Shown in pieces: positions 1 through 11,479 of a DNA stretch of 64,000 nt. The stretch is taken from NCBI GenBank assembly GCA_030765065.1, contig CM060990.1, forward strand, positions 675,613,618-675,677,617. The letters run 5' to 3'. The notes beneath the pieces were generated by a model. The model had not been told where the DNA came from. It ran no database searches and saw only the letters and a program-made list of their open reading frames with translations. Position 1 is the stretch's first letter. Each line of letters opens with the position of its first letter. The translations under genes and the position numbers were made by a program. The stretch is from Deroplatys truncata. Taxonomy: Eukaryota; Arthropoda; Insecta; Mantodea; Mantidae.

Positions 1-1660
1 AATAGCCAGCAGGTATAGCTCGGTCTCCTCATGTTTTCTCAAGATAAACACGAAAGTGTGCGTGTTTTAGAAATTAATTGCAAAAATTAAAATGCCCTAT
101 GAACGTCCATTTAATACATCGTTTGAGAATAGTGTATGCAACACATTGTAACAGTTAACAATATATAATAAGATATCTAAGGTCCTATTGGTGGCTTAGA
201 TTTTGGAACAGATTGCAGAACGCAATAATTATCACTAGTTTTGTTACTGTTTTAATCTTTGGGCTTTCTTAATAAGCATTAAATTTGCACACACATTTTC
301 ACTTTTATTCATATTTACAGACTGGGAGGGATGGGGATATATCCTGACTAAAGAAAAATTGCTATTCTCCAGCATGGAATCGAATGCGGGGCGTCTGGAT
401 TTCGAATCTAGATGCAAACGTCCATACCACAGAGGCAGTCTCCGCAGAAAGTTTTTTGATGCAATTCGGTGCCATACAAAAAATTCAAGAAATAAATAAT
501 ACTTAACCTACTATCAACATGTGTATAATATCGTTTCAAAAATAACTTATATCTCTCAGTTTTAGATCACATAAAATAAACTGGTATTATTAGTAATTCA
601 GTTCGCCTTATGAATATTATTTGAGGTAATTTTATTGAGTTTTGTAACACAACTTAACTTTAACTTTCCCTGCAATCTAGCGAAGGGAAATATTAGAGGA
701 ATCATTGTATCCCACCCAAAATTATTTACCGAGTTTTTACCAGAAATACATGTTTTGAAATCCCCCGAATTCAAACAGAGTTTATTTTCGGAAAAGGCTC
801 TTGTGTGTGTCTATGTGTCAGTCTGTGAAAGCATAACACAAATACAAAAAGTTAGATCAATATCAAACCTTATACGTTCTGTATTTTTCAAGGGTATATG
901 GGATGACTTTCATCTAATTTTTCCTTTCTTCAACTACACTTGACATGGAAAAATGTTCAATATCTTTTATTTCTTTTCGGAACACTGCTCTAAGGAGTTT
1001 TATTGAAAAAACAGCCTGTAACGTTAATATGGTGTATAATATGCATATTCTGAATTACCTAGGCATAGCCTGAGAAGTCCTCTTTGCTTATGATGAGTAT
1101 TATAAAAATTTTATTGAACTGGGAAACCCTATTTCAGCATATACATAGAGCTCCTAAAGGTTAGAACTTTCCAAAATAACCTTTTCCTGGTGTAAAATGT
1201 CCTTTAATATAGGATACTGTATGTTTATGTACATTTTTCTAATCTTAAGTTCATGATATAAATGGTCTCATAATTTGCTATTTATATCCATTGTATTAAT
1301 CCTTTTTGATCTCATGACGAAATCAAGGTAGCTGTAACACCTGATTGCCTAATGTATGTATAGTGTCATGTAAGTGCGATGAATTCCACAGAAATTAAAA
1401 TAACTTCCATACAAAATGTTTTAATTGAATTTTGTAAACTGCGAGGGCTCCTAGAATGACTAAGCTTAGAGAAGGCTATATGATTGTAGTGATTAATTAA
1501 GTATTTTATTGAATGAAAGAGATAAATTGTGTTGATATGAGTAATTTTAAATTCAAATATTGGATCATTTTCAGGAATAATCAATAATTGCTATATAACA
1601 CAATATTTTAAGTAAAACAAAGAGGTAACAAACAACCTTCATACCTCCTGTAGGACCTGA
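1..1660 (+). repeat. Array unit 1 (internally deleted)
   Basis: It begins with the array start motif. The CAGCTTCAGCC block is missing: the text jumps near 150-180 to the block just before the tRNA-like module. The microsatellite is only about 35 bp (288-320). The CCGGAAATACATG-type block lies near 740 and the GGGAAACCCTATTTCAG block near 1122. The GGACACAGGATC block is missing. The 102-codon frame at 635-943 is a chance frame in this repeat. Confidence 0.8.
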
Positions 1661-2793
1661 CTAATAGTCAGCAGGTAATAAGATCAGATTCCTCTCGTTT
1701 TTGGGGGGTTGAAAAACATGAAGATTTGGAATTTTTAAAGTTAATCACAAGAATTAAAATCCCCGCTAAACTTCCATATACTACATCGTTTAAGATTAGT
1801 GTATGCACCACATTATAGCAGTTGGGCATCCATGTTGAAATGGATACATTTTACTATCTTCGTGACACACCGCGTACTACAACACAAAAGAGAGTAGGTT
1901 TTAACATTGAATAACTTTTGATATTCAGCTTCAGCCTGTTGTTGCTAGTCAGTTTCCAATGAGAATTTGTAGAGAGAAGATGGACCAAACTACTGAAGTG
2001 AGTGCATCTTCTCGTGTAGCTGAATACCGCAGAAACTCCCTCCCCAATGATATGTGTGCTAGTGAGGGGAAATATTAGAGGAATCGTTCCATCCCATGCA
2101 AAAATTGTTTACGGGAGTAAAAAAGTTTTGTTTTCACCAGAAATACAAGTTTCTAGACTCTCTGAAACTAAGCAGATTTCTTTTCCAGAAAAGGCGCATT
2201 TATGTCTGAGTCAGGCCATCAAAGAAGCATAATTCAAAAAAAAAAAAATAGCAGGATGAATATCTGTACTGTTTTTTTTTCAAGGGTAGACGGAAAGACA
2301 TTCATCAAATTTGTGGCACCTTTAGCTGCACATGGGATGGGAAAATGCTCAACATTTTTTATTTCTTTTCAAAACACTGCTCTAAGCAGTTTTATTTTAA
2401 AACAGACTGTAATTTTAATATGACAAGTAAAAAGCATATCTTAAATTTCCTGAGAGTAGTCTGCGACTCCCTCTTCACTTTTGATGAGTATTAGAACATT
2501 TTATTTAACTGGGAAACCCTATTTCAGGAAAAAAATTAAGCTCTTAAAGTGAAAAGCTCGCCCAAAATAACGTTTTCCTGGAGGCAACTGTTTTTAAGTA
2601 TACCGTGCTACGAGTTTATGCACATTTTGCCAACAGTAAGTTCATGACATAAATGGTCTCCAAATTTACTGTTGGTTCCCTTGTGTTAATCTTCTTGAAC
2701 TCATGACGAAAACATAGTAGCTCTAACACCTGACTGCCTAAAATAGGTATATTAGTATGGAAGAGCAATTAATTCCAGAAAACTTCCAGACAA
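1661..2793 (+). repeat. Array unit 2 (tRNA-like module deleted)
   Basis: The start motif and the CAGCTTCAGCCTGTTG block (about 1927) are present. The unit then passes near 2050 directly to the SCATCCCA/CCAGAAATACAAG block, so the whole microsatellite and tRNA-like part is gone. It ends early, near 2793, inside the block ATTCCAGAAAACTTCCAGAC and continues straight into the next unit. Confidence 0.78.
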
Positions 2794-3295
2794 AGATCGG
2801 ATTCCTCTCGTTTTTGGAGGGTTGAAAAACATGAAGATTTGCAAGTTTTAAAAATTAATCACAAGAATTAAAATCCCTGCTAAACTTCCATATAATACAT
2901 CGTTTAAGATTAGTGTATGCGCCACATTATAGCAGTTGGGCATACATGTTGAAGCGGATACATTTTACTATCTTTGTGAAACACCGCATACTACAACACA
3001 AAAGAGAGAAGGTTTTAACACTGAATAACTTTTGATATTCAGCTTCAGCCTGTTGTCGCTATTCAGTTTCCAATGGGAATTTGTAGAGAGAAGATGGCCA
3101 GAACTACTAAATTGTGTGGGTCTTTTCTTGTAGTTGCATACCGCAGAAACACTCCCCCGAGATATATACCAAGGTTAGCATCTAAGGTCATATCGGCGGG
3201 TTTGTATTTTGGAATAAATTGCTTAACTGCAATATTGTTGACTCTTTTTAGTATTGTTTTGATCTTCAGGCTGTCTTAATAAGCTTTAAATTGAC

Positions 3296-5788
3296 GTGTG
3301 CACACACATACATACACACACTCACATTCACATACTCACTCACTTTCACAAACACTTGCTCTCACACTCACACCTTCACACTCGCTCGCGCTTACTTGCT
3401 CACTCTCATGCTCGCTCACTCCTTTACGCTAAGTCTCTCCAACGATCACGCACTCTCACATGCTTACGCGCACTCTACTCTCACTCTCATACACACTCAC
3501 TCTCACTCTTACACTCACTTATACTCTATCAGTCACACACTCTCACATTCACTCACTTACACTCTCATATTCACTCACTTACACTCTCACACTCTCTTAC
3601 TCTAACACTCTCTCATTCTCACACTCTCACTCACTTATTCACTCACACTCTCACTTACTCATTAACACAGAACAGTCACACTCTCTCACTCTCAGTTCAT
3701 CACACCCACACTCAATCACTGACACACTCACTCACTTACTCACTCATGCACACCTCACACACACCCCTTGATGCACTCACACTCACACTCTCACGCACTC
3801 TCTCACAGCCACATACTCACACTCACACACCTTCACACTCACTTACAGTCTCACACATTCACACTGACCGACTCACACCCAATAACACAATCACGCCCAC
3901 TTGCTTATGCTCAAACGCTCTTGTTCACTCACTCACACTCACTCACTCTCATTCATGCTCACTCTCCCTCAATCTCATAAGTCCCATTCTCAAGCTCACA
4001 CCATCACTTACTCATTCACACTCTCACCTACTCTCTCCCTCACTCTAACTCGCCTTAACACTCTCTCACACTCTCTCTCACTCACACTCTGACCCTATTT
4101 CTTATACAAACTTTCTCTCACCCACTCACACTCACTCTCTCACTCAAATGCTCACACTCTCACACCAACTCTCTCTAACTCTCATTCACTTTCTCTTACT
4201 CTTACACTATCACTCACACTGTCTCTCACACACTCACGTGCACAATTTAGCACTCTCACTACCTGCTCACCCTCACACACACACACACACTCTCACCACG
4301 TTCACTCCCTCACATTCAAGCTCATACTAACTCCCTCTCAGACTCACGCTATCTCTCTATCACACGCTTATGCTCAATCTCACACACGCTCAATCTCACA
4401 CAGGCTCAACCTCATCTCTCATACCTTCACGTTCACTCTCACTCGATCACGGCCACTCATTCTCATACTCTCACGTTCACTCTCACTCACTCTTTCACGC
4501 TCACTCTCAATCACTCTTACACTCCCAATCTCTTGCTCTCTCACCTCTCGCACTCTCGCGCCAACTCACTTTCACACTCCCACGCTCACTCACTCTCACC
4601 CTCTGTCACTTCCACTCTCCCACACTCACCCTCTCACTCTCATTCTCAAACTCTCGCTCTCTCACTCACGCTCAAACACCCTCACGTCCACGCTCACTCT
4701 TACAATCTCACTCACTATCACACTCATTCACTCACTCACACTCTGTCACTCGCTTCCTTTGACACTTATTCACTCACTCATTCTTACACACACTCACTCT
4801 CACACACACTCACTCACTCTAACTCGCTCACTCTCGCACAAGGAAACCCCCAATCACTCACTCATACTCATTCACTCTCTCGTTTACACTTACTCACACA
4901 CTCACTCACACTCTTAGTCACACTCACACCGTGTCACTCTCTCACTCCCTCTCACATACTCACCCTCTCACACTCTCACTCAAGTCATTCACTCACTCAA
5001 ACTCATACACTCACTCATTCACCAACTCTCATTCAGGCTCACACACACTCAGTTACACACATTCACTCACGGACACTCACAAACCACCCACACTCTCACT
5101 CATATTCCCATTCACTCTTTCACTCATACACCTTCTCACTGCCTCATTCACACTCTCACTCACTTTCTCACTCACACTCTCACTCATTCACACTCTAACT
5201 TACTCATTCACACTCTCTCACGCACACTCTCAATCACTCACTCATAATCTTACTGTCCTAGTCACACACACTCTGTCACATTCTCACTCACTCACCTACT
5301 CACACTCCTCTCTCTCACATTCTCACTCCTTCACACTTTCACTCACTCTATCATACACTTACAGTCTCACTCACATCACACTCTCACACACTCAATCACA
5401 ATCACACACTCTCTTACCCACATTGGCACTCTCACTCACTCTCTCAGACTCTCACTCACACTCTTACTCACACTCTCACTCTCTTACTCACTCACACTCT
5501 CACTCTCAGTTACTCACGCTCTCAGCCACAATCTCATTCACCAATTCACTCAAACCCTCACACACTCACACTCTCCCTCTCACTCACACTCTTACACACA
5601 CATTCATAAACTCTGGCACTCTCTCACTCACATTCTCACTCATTCACACTCACTCACTCTCTCACACACTTACTCACACTCTCACTCACACTCTCAGTCA
5701 CAATCTGATTCACACATTTACTCACACTCTCTCTCACACACACTCAATCACACTCTGACTCTCACTCACACTCTCACACACTCACTTT
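3296..5788 (-). repeat. (TGAG)n-type microsatellite, 2.5 kb
   Basis: Degenerate tract of CACT, CACA and CTCT words on the plus strand, equal to TGAG/TGTG/AGAG on the minus strand, without a fixed longer period. It lies directly 3' (in minus-strand orientation) of the tRNA-like module at 5840-5918 and ends in the shared junction CACTTTCGGACCCTGTGG. Long plus-strand open frames here (for example 275 codons at 4931-5758, rich in His, Ser, Leu and Thr) result from the three-letter composition, which makes stop codons rare. They are not genes. Confidence 0.95.
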
Positions 5789-5835
5789 CGGACCCTGTGG
5801 AGAATGGGAAATAATCCTGGAAAGGAAAACCCTCA

Positions 5836-5920
5836 CCCACCAGCCGGAAATCGAACCAGGGACGTCTGGATTTGGAGGCTAGTATGCTAACCTCCAGACC
5901 ACAGAAACAGTCTCCGCTGG
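5836..5920 (-). repeat. tRNA-derived SINE-like head in unit 3
   Basis: Read on the minus strand, it has an A-box-like segment TGGTCTGGAGGTTAGC and about 30 bp later a B box with GGTTCGATTTCC, the spacing of an internal Pol III promoter. The same module recurs in seven array units. It cannot be a functional tRNA because the acceptor stem does not pair and no anticodon arm is evident. Confidence 0.7.
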
Positions 5921-7239
5921 TACTTCTATGATGCAATTTGGTGTTATGCAACAAACTCCAGGAATAAATAATATGTAGGTAATTAAACAATTTCTACTAC
6001 CATATGTGTGTAATATTCTTTAAAAAATAACTCTTGGTCTCTTATAGTTCCCGAAAATAAACTGGTATTATTAATAGATGATTAATATTATCTGAGGTAT
6101 TTGTATTTAATTTTGAAAGATAACTTAATTTTAACTCTCTCTACAGTCTAGCGAGGGTAGATATTAGATGACTATTGTATCCTACCCAAAAATTATTTAT
6201 CGAGCTTTCACCGGAAATACATGTTTGAAGATCCCCTGAGTTCAAGCAGATTTTATTTCCAGAAAAGGCTCGTGTATGTCTGTGTCAGTCTGTGAAAGCA
6301 TAACTCAAAAACAAAGTCGGATGAATATCAAACCTTATACGTTCTGTATTTTTTCAAGGATGGACGGGAATACTTCATTAAATATGTCCCACCTTTAACT
6401 ACACTTGACATGAAACATGATGAGTATTTTTTATTTGTTTTCAAAACACTGCTATAAGATGTTTCATAGAAACACCCTATGTCAGTAACATAATATGAAA
6501 AATAAAATGCATATCTTGAATTTCCTGGGAGTAGCCTGCGAGGTCCTTTTTGCTTTTGATGAATATCAGAAAATGGTATTTAACCGCGAAACCCTATTCA
6601 GGAAAAACATAGAGCTCTTAATATACACAACTTGCCCAAATAGTTTTTTCGGATAGTCAACTATTTTAGAAGTATTTCATGCTATATGCGTATTTACATT
6701 TTTCCAACGTTTAAGTTCATGACATAAATGGTCTGAAAATTTGCTATTTTTTTTAAATCTTTTTGATCTCATGTTGAAAACAAGGTAGTTCTAATTACTG
6801 ACTGACTAATATAGATATATTAGCATGTAATTAAACAAAACTTAAAATAATTTCCAGTCAAAATGTTTTAGCTGAATAATATGACATGCGGGGACTCCTA
6901 GAATCACTAAGCGTAGAGAAAGCTATATGAGTGTACCACAGCTTATTTTTGGATTTCAAGAACATTTCAATGTTGGTTATTGTATTAAAATGCGTGTATT
7001 TTGTTTTTCCCATATGTGTTAAATTACCGCGAAATTTTGTTATAAACATGCAAACGCGAAAATGTACAAACGAAATGTCAAATTTCATGTAGATTATTAC
7101 TAATAAAATACCGCTCTGCTATTAATGAGTTGCACTATTGCCTGCTTGGACACAGGATCAGTTCCTCCCGTGTGCAGAAAGCTTTTATTTAAAGACATTT
7201 TAAATTCATTGGATTAATTAAGGATTTTATTGAATGAAA

Positions 7240-7246
7240 TACGTAA
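7240..7246. repeat. Probable target site duplication, left copy
   Basis: TACGTAA at the left edge of the inverted-repeat transposon resembles TATGTAA at 15767-15773 on the right edge (6 of 7 positions). The flanks are otherwise array sequence, so the pre-insertion site can be compared with other units. The exact length is uncertain. Confidence 0.4.
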
Positions 7247-8332
7247 GTGGTCTATATATGAGAGAGCTGGCTCAAAAACACGTGTTAACACATGTAATTA
7301 CACGTATTAACAAGTATTACACGTGTAATCCACTAATGACCATCGCTAATGGATATTCGTTGTAGTACATGTGTAACCGCTAATGACCGCCGCTAATGGA
7401 TATGCATGGTAATACATATGTAAGCGCTAACGGCCGGCGCTAATGACACGTCTAATGGATATGTGTGGTGATACATATATAAACCGTTAATGACCGCCGC
7501 TAATGGTATGTCTATTGGACACACGCGTGATCCTGCTACAGAGTGTTTACCATAAACAGGGGTGTGGGGTAACTGTGTACGAGCATCAGTGTGATAAAGC
7601 CGATAAGGGCGATAAAAAGAATGATTGAACCGAGTATCAAACTATCATCATCATAATTCCGGGTAGGCGTGACATGAGCGATATTCCCAGTAAAAGAGCC
7701 CCTTGGTAAAAAAAAAGGGCTAAGAACCCTGGTATCGAACCTAGGAGTGGTATGTGCATTATTCGCAGTAACGAACCCTGGTATCGAACTTATTCGCAGT
7801 AACGAGACCCCTTGGTATAAGGCATATGAGTAACGAAACCTGGTATCGAACCTAGATGTGATATTGCAATATTTGCAGTAACGAGCCTATTGGTATAAAG
7901 CATATGAGTAACGAGCCCCTGGTATCGAACCTTAATGTTCGTCCATGCATAACATTATTGAAAAAAGAATCGATGGTTATACTGCTAACGTCAAGACATT
8001 GCGGCTCTAAAGTGTTGGACACAACCTCCCACCGCATGTATCTTGATTAATTGAATTAAACGCTACTAGTCGATCGATGAATACGATTAAGTGTTTATTT
8101 GATTAATGTAAATAAGTGTATATGAACGGACTCGCGTACCTGGTTATCATCGTATATGTGTATGAGGGAAACGATTATTACGCATGTGTAATTATTACAA
8201 CTAATAAAACATGTGGGAATGCCGAGAGACTCTTAAGATCGCCCTTCCAACTCTCTCCTAAATCATTGGTCGTGTGGTATTGCGAATACCGCAGATCTCT
8301 CCTCCCTAAAATCATTGCTCACGAGCCTAAAA
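7247..8332. repeat. Left terminal inverted repeat of the MULE
   Basis: The outer third (about 7330-7515) is a tandem array of roughly 50-60 bp units built on CCGCTAATGGATATG. The middle (about 7700-7930) repeats a unit with GGTATCGAACC and TTCGCAGTAACGA. The inner part (8040-8332) is single copy. Each block has an inverted partner in the right arm. The 61-codon frame at 7852-8037 and the 79-codon frame at 8116-8355 lie in the arm and are not supported as genes. Confidence 0.85.
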
Positions 8333-8689
8333 GAAATCTTATCATATTCAGTTAAAAATACAAAAGTATTTAGTTGAGTGTCACATTTTAAGAATTTTTT
8401 AATTACATACTTTGCATGATAGGTATTTAAGTAAGACGTGATTTATGGAATCTAAAATGTTAGGAAAGCTGTCCTTGTTATAAATGTACGCTTCGCTACT
8501 GGCAGCAACTTAACTGTACACGATAAGGAGAGCTTAGAGTGTTGTTCAACATTATGTTTGACACCTGCATTGAAGTTAAAAGAGAAGTCCTACAGCTTCT
8601 AGAGAGACACCTATACATTCTTTTCTACTTCTTACAAAGCGAGGCTTTTGATATCAGGGGACTCTGAAAATGTTTAGAATGTTATGTTT

Positions 8690-9650
8690 TTTTTTTCTAA
8701 AAAAATTAGAATTGTTGATATTTGAGTACCACTTTCTAATAATTGTACTGGATTTGTCGTGCTGCGGTTCATAGCTGGAGTATAAAAATACTTATGTGTT
8801 TCCAGAGAGATCTTACGTGCTGGACCCTTTATATTATCCGGAGTAGTTATACACATTAGCAACAAAATACTGAAATAGCGCTTGCAAATCCGAGGAAGGA
8901 AAGGATTAACTTTGTACAAGTAGAGGGCTAAATTCATGTGCACCTGAACAATTAAAACTAATGTATACTGAATTTTCATTGAGAATACAAGCAGCTAATA
9001 AAACACATGAATCAGAAACAGCAACGTTCTGAGCTTCTGCTGTATCTGATGGCAGAGTACTTGTTCATGTTTTATTGCAAGCTGTTGTTAAAGTTGTCTT
9101 TACTGATGCTATAAGTTTCTTAAGCACTTAGCGTTCTCTTTTCATATAAAATTCCCTTAATAAATTCAACAGTTCCACAATAATTGTGTCCTTGTGTTGA
9201 GGTAAAGGTGCAAAGGTCTGATAATCTTCTGCATTACTGACTTGCTCTAATATTTGCTAGGTTTCATATATAGTGCAAACATCCTCACAATCTATAAGAG
9301 GTTCATTGGAATCCTTAGGATGTTTCAAAGGAAGTTCATGGTTGAGTTGAATTTGACATACCTAAACAGTGTATGTGCTTACACATGTTCCATTTAATGA
9401 TGGAATCAACACACATGCAGGAGTATCTGTGAATGCATGTGTTACATTCACTGCATATTAATCAGCATATATATCAAACCTCATTATCTCGTACACAGTA
9501 TATCTCGGTCACTTTCAAAAGGATGATTTTTTTCCATCCTCTGTATACCTTAACAATGAGTTCCTTGCCTATTTGTAAGCTGGATGTTTACCTACAATGA
9601 ATATCTTTCATTTTTGCTGGTTATTTTACCCTTCATAAGCACAATCAGCC
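8690..9650 (-). pseudogene. Degenerate SWIM-finger transposase (MULE loop)
   Basis: This is a broken minus-strand coding remnant. Around 9440-9365 the translation reads YSCMCVDSIIKWNMCKHIHC, which fits the SWIM zinc finger pattern CxC...CxH. Downstream (9350-9125) a frame continues for about 75 codons with one stop and reads through motifs such as NEPLIDCEDVCTIYET, then more fragments toward 8700 with several stops and frame changes. Upstream of the SWIM only short pieces remain, so the catalytic DDE part is lost or unrecognisable. In MULE transposases the SWIM lies C-terminal to the DDE core, which agrees with what survives. An isolated 101-codon frame at 8674-8979 overlaps the tail in another frame and is probably part of the same decay. 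Confidence 0.55.
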
Positions 9651-9699
9651 TATTGAATAGCTTGTCTTTTAACAAGGAATATTAGTGCAAATATAGCAT

Positions 9700-10128
9700 T
9701 GTCCAAATGCTTCCGCATGTATGTATGCATGCATGTATGTGTATGTATATGTATGTATGCATGTATGCATGATGTATGTGTGTATGTATATGTGTATGTA
9801 TGTACATATGTATGTATGATGTATGTACGATGTATGTATGAGTGTGTCTATGAATGCATGATGTATGTATGTGTGTATGTATGTTTGCATGTATGTATGA
9901 GTCTATATATGTACGTATGTATGGGTGTATGTACGTGTGTGTCTATGTATGTAGGTGTGTATGTATGATGTATATATGTGTGTATGTATGTTCGTATGTA
10001 TGTATGTATATATGTGTGTATGTTCGTACGTATGTATGTGTGATGTATGTATGTAGGTGTGTATGTGTGTATGTATGTGTCTATGTATGTATATACGATG
10101 TATGTATGTGTGTATGTATGTATGTTTG
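9700..10128. repeat. (GTAT)n microsatellite
   Basis: About 430 bp of ATGT/GTAT words with interruptions, inside the loop of the MULE. The open frames on both strands, rich in Tyr, Val, Cys and Met or in Thr, His, Tyr and Ile, are composition artefacts. Confidence 0.95.
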
Positions 10129-10129
10129 A

Positions 10130-10289
10130 TACCAGGATCTGTTACTCATATGTTTTATACCAAGGGGGCTCGTTACTGTGAATATCGATCATATCACTCC
10201 TGGGCTCGATACCCTGGTTCGTTAATCATATGACTTATACCAAGGCAGCTCGTTACTCGTTAAATCATTCTTTTTATCCTCCTTATCGG
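10130..10289. repeat. Extra partial copy of MULE arm repeats
   Basis: Sequence resembling internal blocks of the right arm (CTCGTTACTCATATG-type and CATTCTTTTTATC-type words) lies between the microsatellite and the inner end of the right arm. The subterminal repeats have therefore been partly duplicated inside the element. Confidence 0.6.
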
Positions 10290-10411
10290 TTTTAGGCTCA
10301 TGAGCAATGATTTTAGGGAGGAGAGATCTGCGGTATTCGCAATACCACACGACCAATGCTTTAGGAGGGAGGTGGAAGGGTGATCTTAAGATTCTCTCGG
10401 CATTCCCACAT
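10290..10411. repeat. Right MULE arm, inner piece
   Basis: Reverse complement of 8217-8332, including GAGCAATGATTTTAGGGAGG and CTCTCGGCATTCCCACAT. It stops at CCCACAT, where the LINE begins. The arm continues at 14713. Confidence 0.85.
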
Positions 10412-10486
10412 TCGTGTTCGAGACCTTGAGGGGAGAGGTCGTGTCAGGACGTTCCAAGTACACGCAGGTATAAACAAGTAGCGGCC

Positions 10487-11479
10487 ATGGGGGTGGAATT
10501 GATGGTTTACCGAGCAAGGATCGGAATGCGGACGGGTAGGGGATCGTGGATAGCAGGTAGTCAGGTATTAGGTAGGACGAACGTAACGTCCAAGTGTTAT
10601 TTTATGGCGTTTGTTTTAGTAATTTTGCTCGTGATAGGAGGTGTTGAATTAAACCCAGGACCTGTGACTGATGAAGGATGTGGGAGCTGCAACAAAGCTT
10701 TAAGGACAGGACTACAATGCAGCAGCTGCGCGAAGTGGTACCATTTTGGCTACCAAAAAATTAAGAGGGACCAGAACATCGAAGAAAACTGGGAATGTAA
10801 GGACTGCAGGGGAACTGAAACGGTCATCGCAAATCAGAAGAAACTGGAGAAGCTGCAAGAAGAAGTAGGGGTGTTACGCGAGAAGCTCAAACGCGCGGAA
10901 GAGAAAATTCGGAAGCTGGAAGAAGAGAATAGCCAACTCAGGGAGCTCAGGAAAGAAAATGGACAAGAAAAGGGGAAACCATGTTTGATAGTCGGAGACT
11001 CTATTGTGAGAAATGCGGGAAACCCGAATGCAGAGGTAGCTTGCTATCCTGGCATAAGGACTGAAGGACTGCTGGGGGAAATCGAGAAAAAACAAGAGGA
11101 GATGGAAGACAGCTATAAGACGATTGTATTGCACGTTGGGAGCAATGACCTGCGGAGAAGTGTAAACTACGTGATGGCAGACATGTACGACTTAGTTAAA
11201 CGGACAAGGCAGCTATTTCCCTCAGCGAAGATCGTCGTTAGTGGAGTTTTGAGATGACGCAATGTCAACTGGAGGAAGATAATGCAGGTAAACGACTCGT
11301 ATGCATGGGTAGCGGAGCGACTGGGCGCGAAGTTTCTGGACCCAAATTCGTGGATTGAAGACTGGGACTACGGACGGTACGGTGTGCACTTAAACCGAAG
11401 TGGATCTTCGAAGTTGGCAGCTTTGTTCGGGAGGGTGACGACGTGGAGCGATGGCAGCAAGCGGCAGAAGCAACAGTGA
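10487..11479 (+). pseudogene. LINE ORF1: 2A motif, PHD-like finger, coiled coil, esterase
   Basis: It starts at ATG 10487 and shows in order: a hydrophobic stretch at residues 39-50; GGVELNPGP at 51-59, matching the ribosome-skipping 2A motif except that the usual Asp is Gly; a PHD-type finger from Cys65 in which the expected H-x2-C is HFGY, so one zinc ligand is lost (one-base change); a coiled coil at about 118-160; and an SGNH-hydrolase core with GDS at 170-172 and GSND at 218-221. A TGA at 11255-11257 interrupts the frame. The frame then continues 73 codons through the esterase C-terminus to TGA at 11477-11479. There the usual catalytic Asp-x-x-His reads YGVH, so Asp is Tyr. In related elements ORF1 is an RNA-binding chaperone-like or esterase protein. 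This copy is probably inactive. Confidence 0.8.
10634..10663 (+). other. 2A-like ribosome-skipping motif
   Basis: VIGGVELNPGP lies just after a hydrophobic N-terminal segment. In known 2A peptides the Gly-Pro bond in NPGP is not formed, which releases the upstream peptide. The motif here ends at codon 59. The usual D(V/I)ExNPGP has Gly in place of Asp, which may weaken activity. 2A-like motifs at the N-terminus of ORF1 are known from other non-LTR elements. Activity here is inference. Confidence 0.6.

Larger units (their letters stand above)
2794..7246 (+). repeat. Array unit 3 (2.5 kb microsatellite, split by transposon)
   Basis: All landmarks are present. The unit is lengthened by the largest microsatellite tract of the array (3296-5788). 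It is broken at 7246 by the inverted-repeat transposon, and the remaining ~120 bp of the unit resume at 15767. The sequence on the two sides of the transposon together matches the uninterrupted text of other units around ATTGAATGAATTAG. Confidence 0.8.

Noticed and set aside
635-943. 102-codon frame as a gene
   Set aside because: It covers a repeat block present in most array units, where the same frame is broken by indels and stops; no conservation of protein over DNA is visible.
3291-5758. Several long plus-strand open frames rich in His, Ser, Leu and Thr (up to 275 codons)
   Set aside because: They lie wholly in the CACT/CACA/CTCT microsatellite, where stop codons are rare by composition. 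All three frames are open in overlapping stretches and none starts with a promoter or conserved sequence.
8674-8979. hAT transposase dimerisation region (FLPRICKRYFSI)
   Set aside because: Only a dozen residues resemble it, the catalytic parts are absent, and the neighbouring SWIM finger and long inverted repeats fit a MULE better.
9669-10129. Open frames on both strands rich in Tyr, Val, Cys or Thr, His, Ile
   Set aside because: They lie in the (GTAT)n microsatellite.
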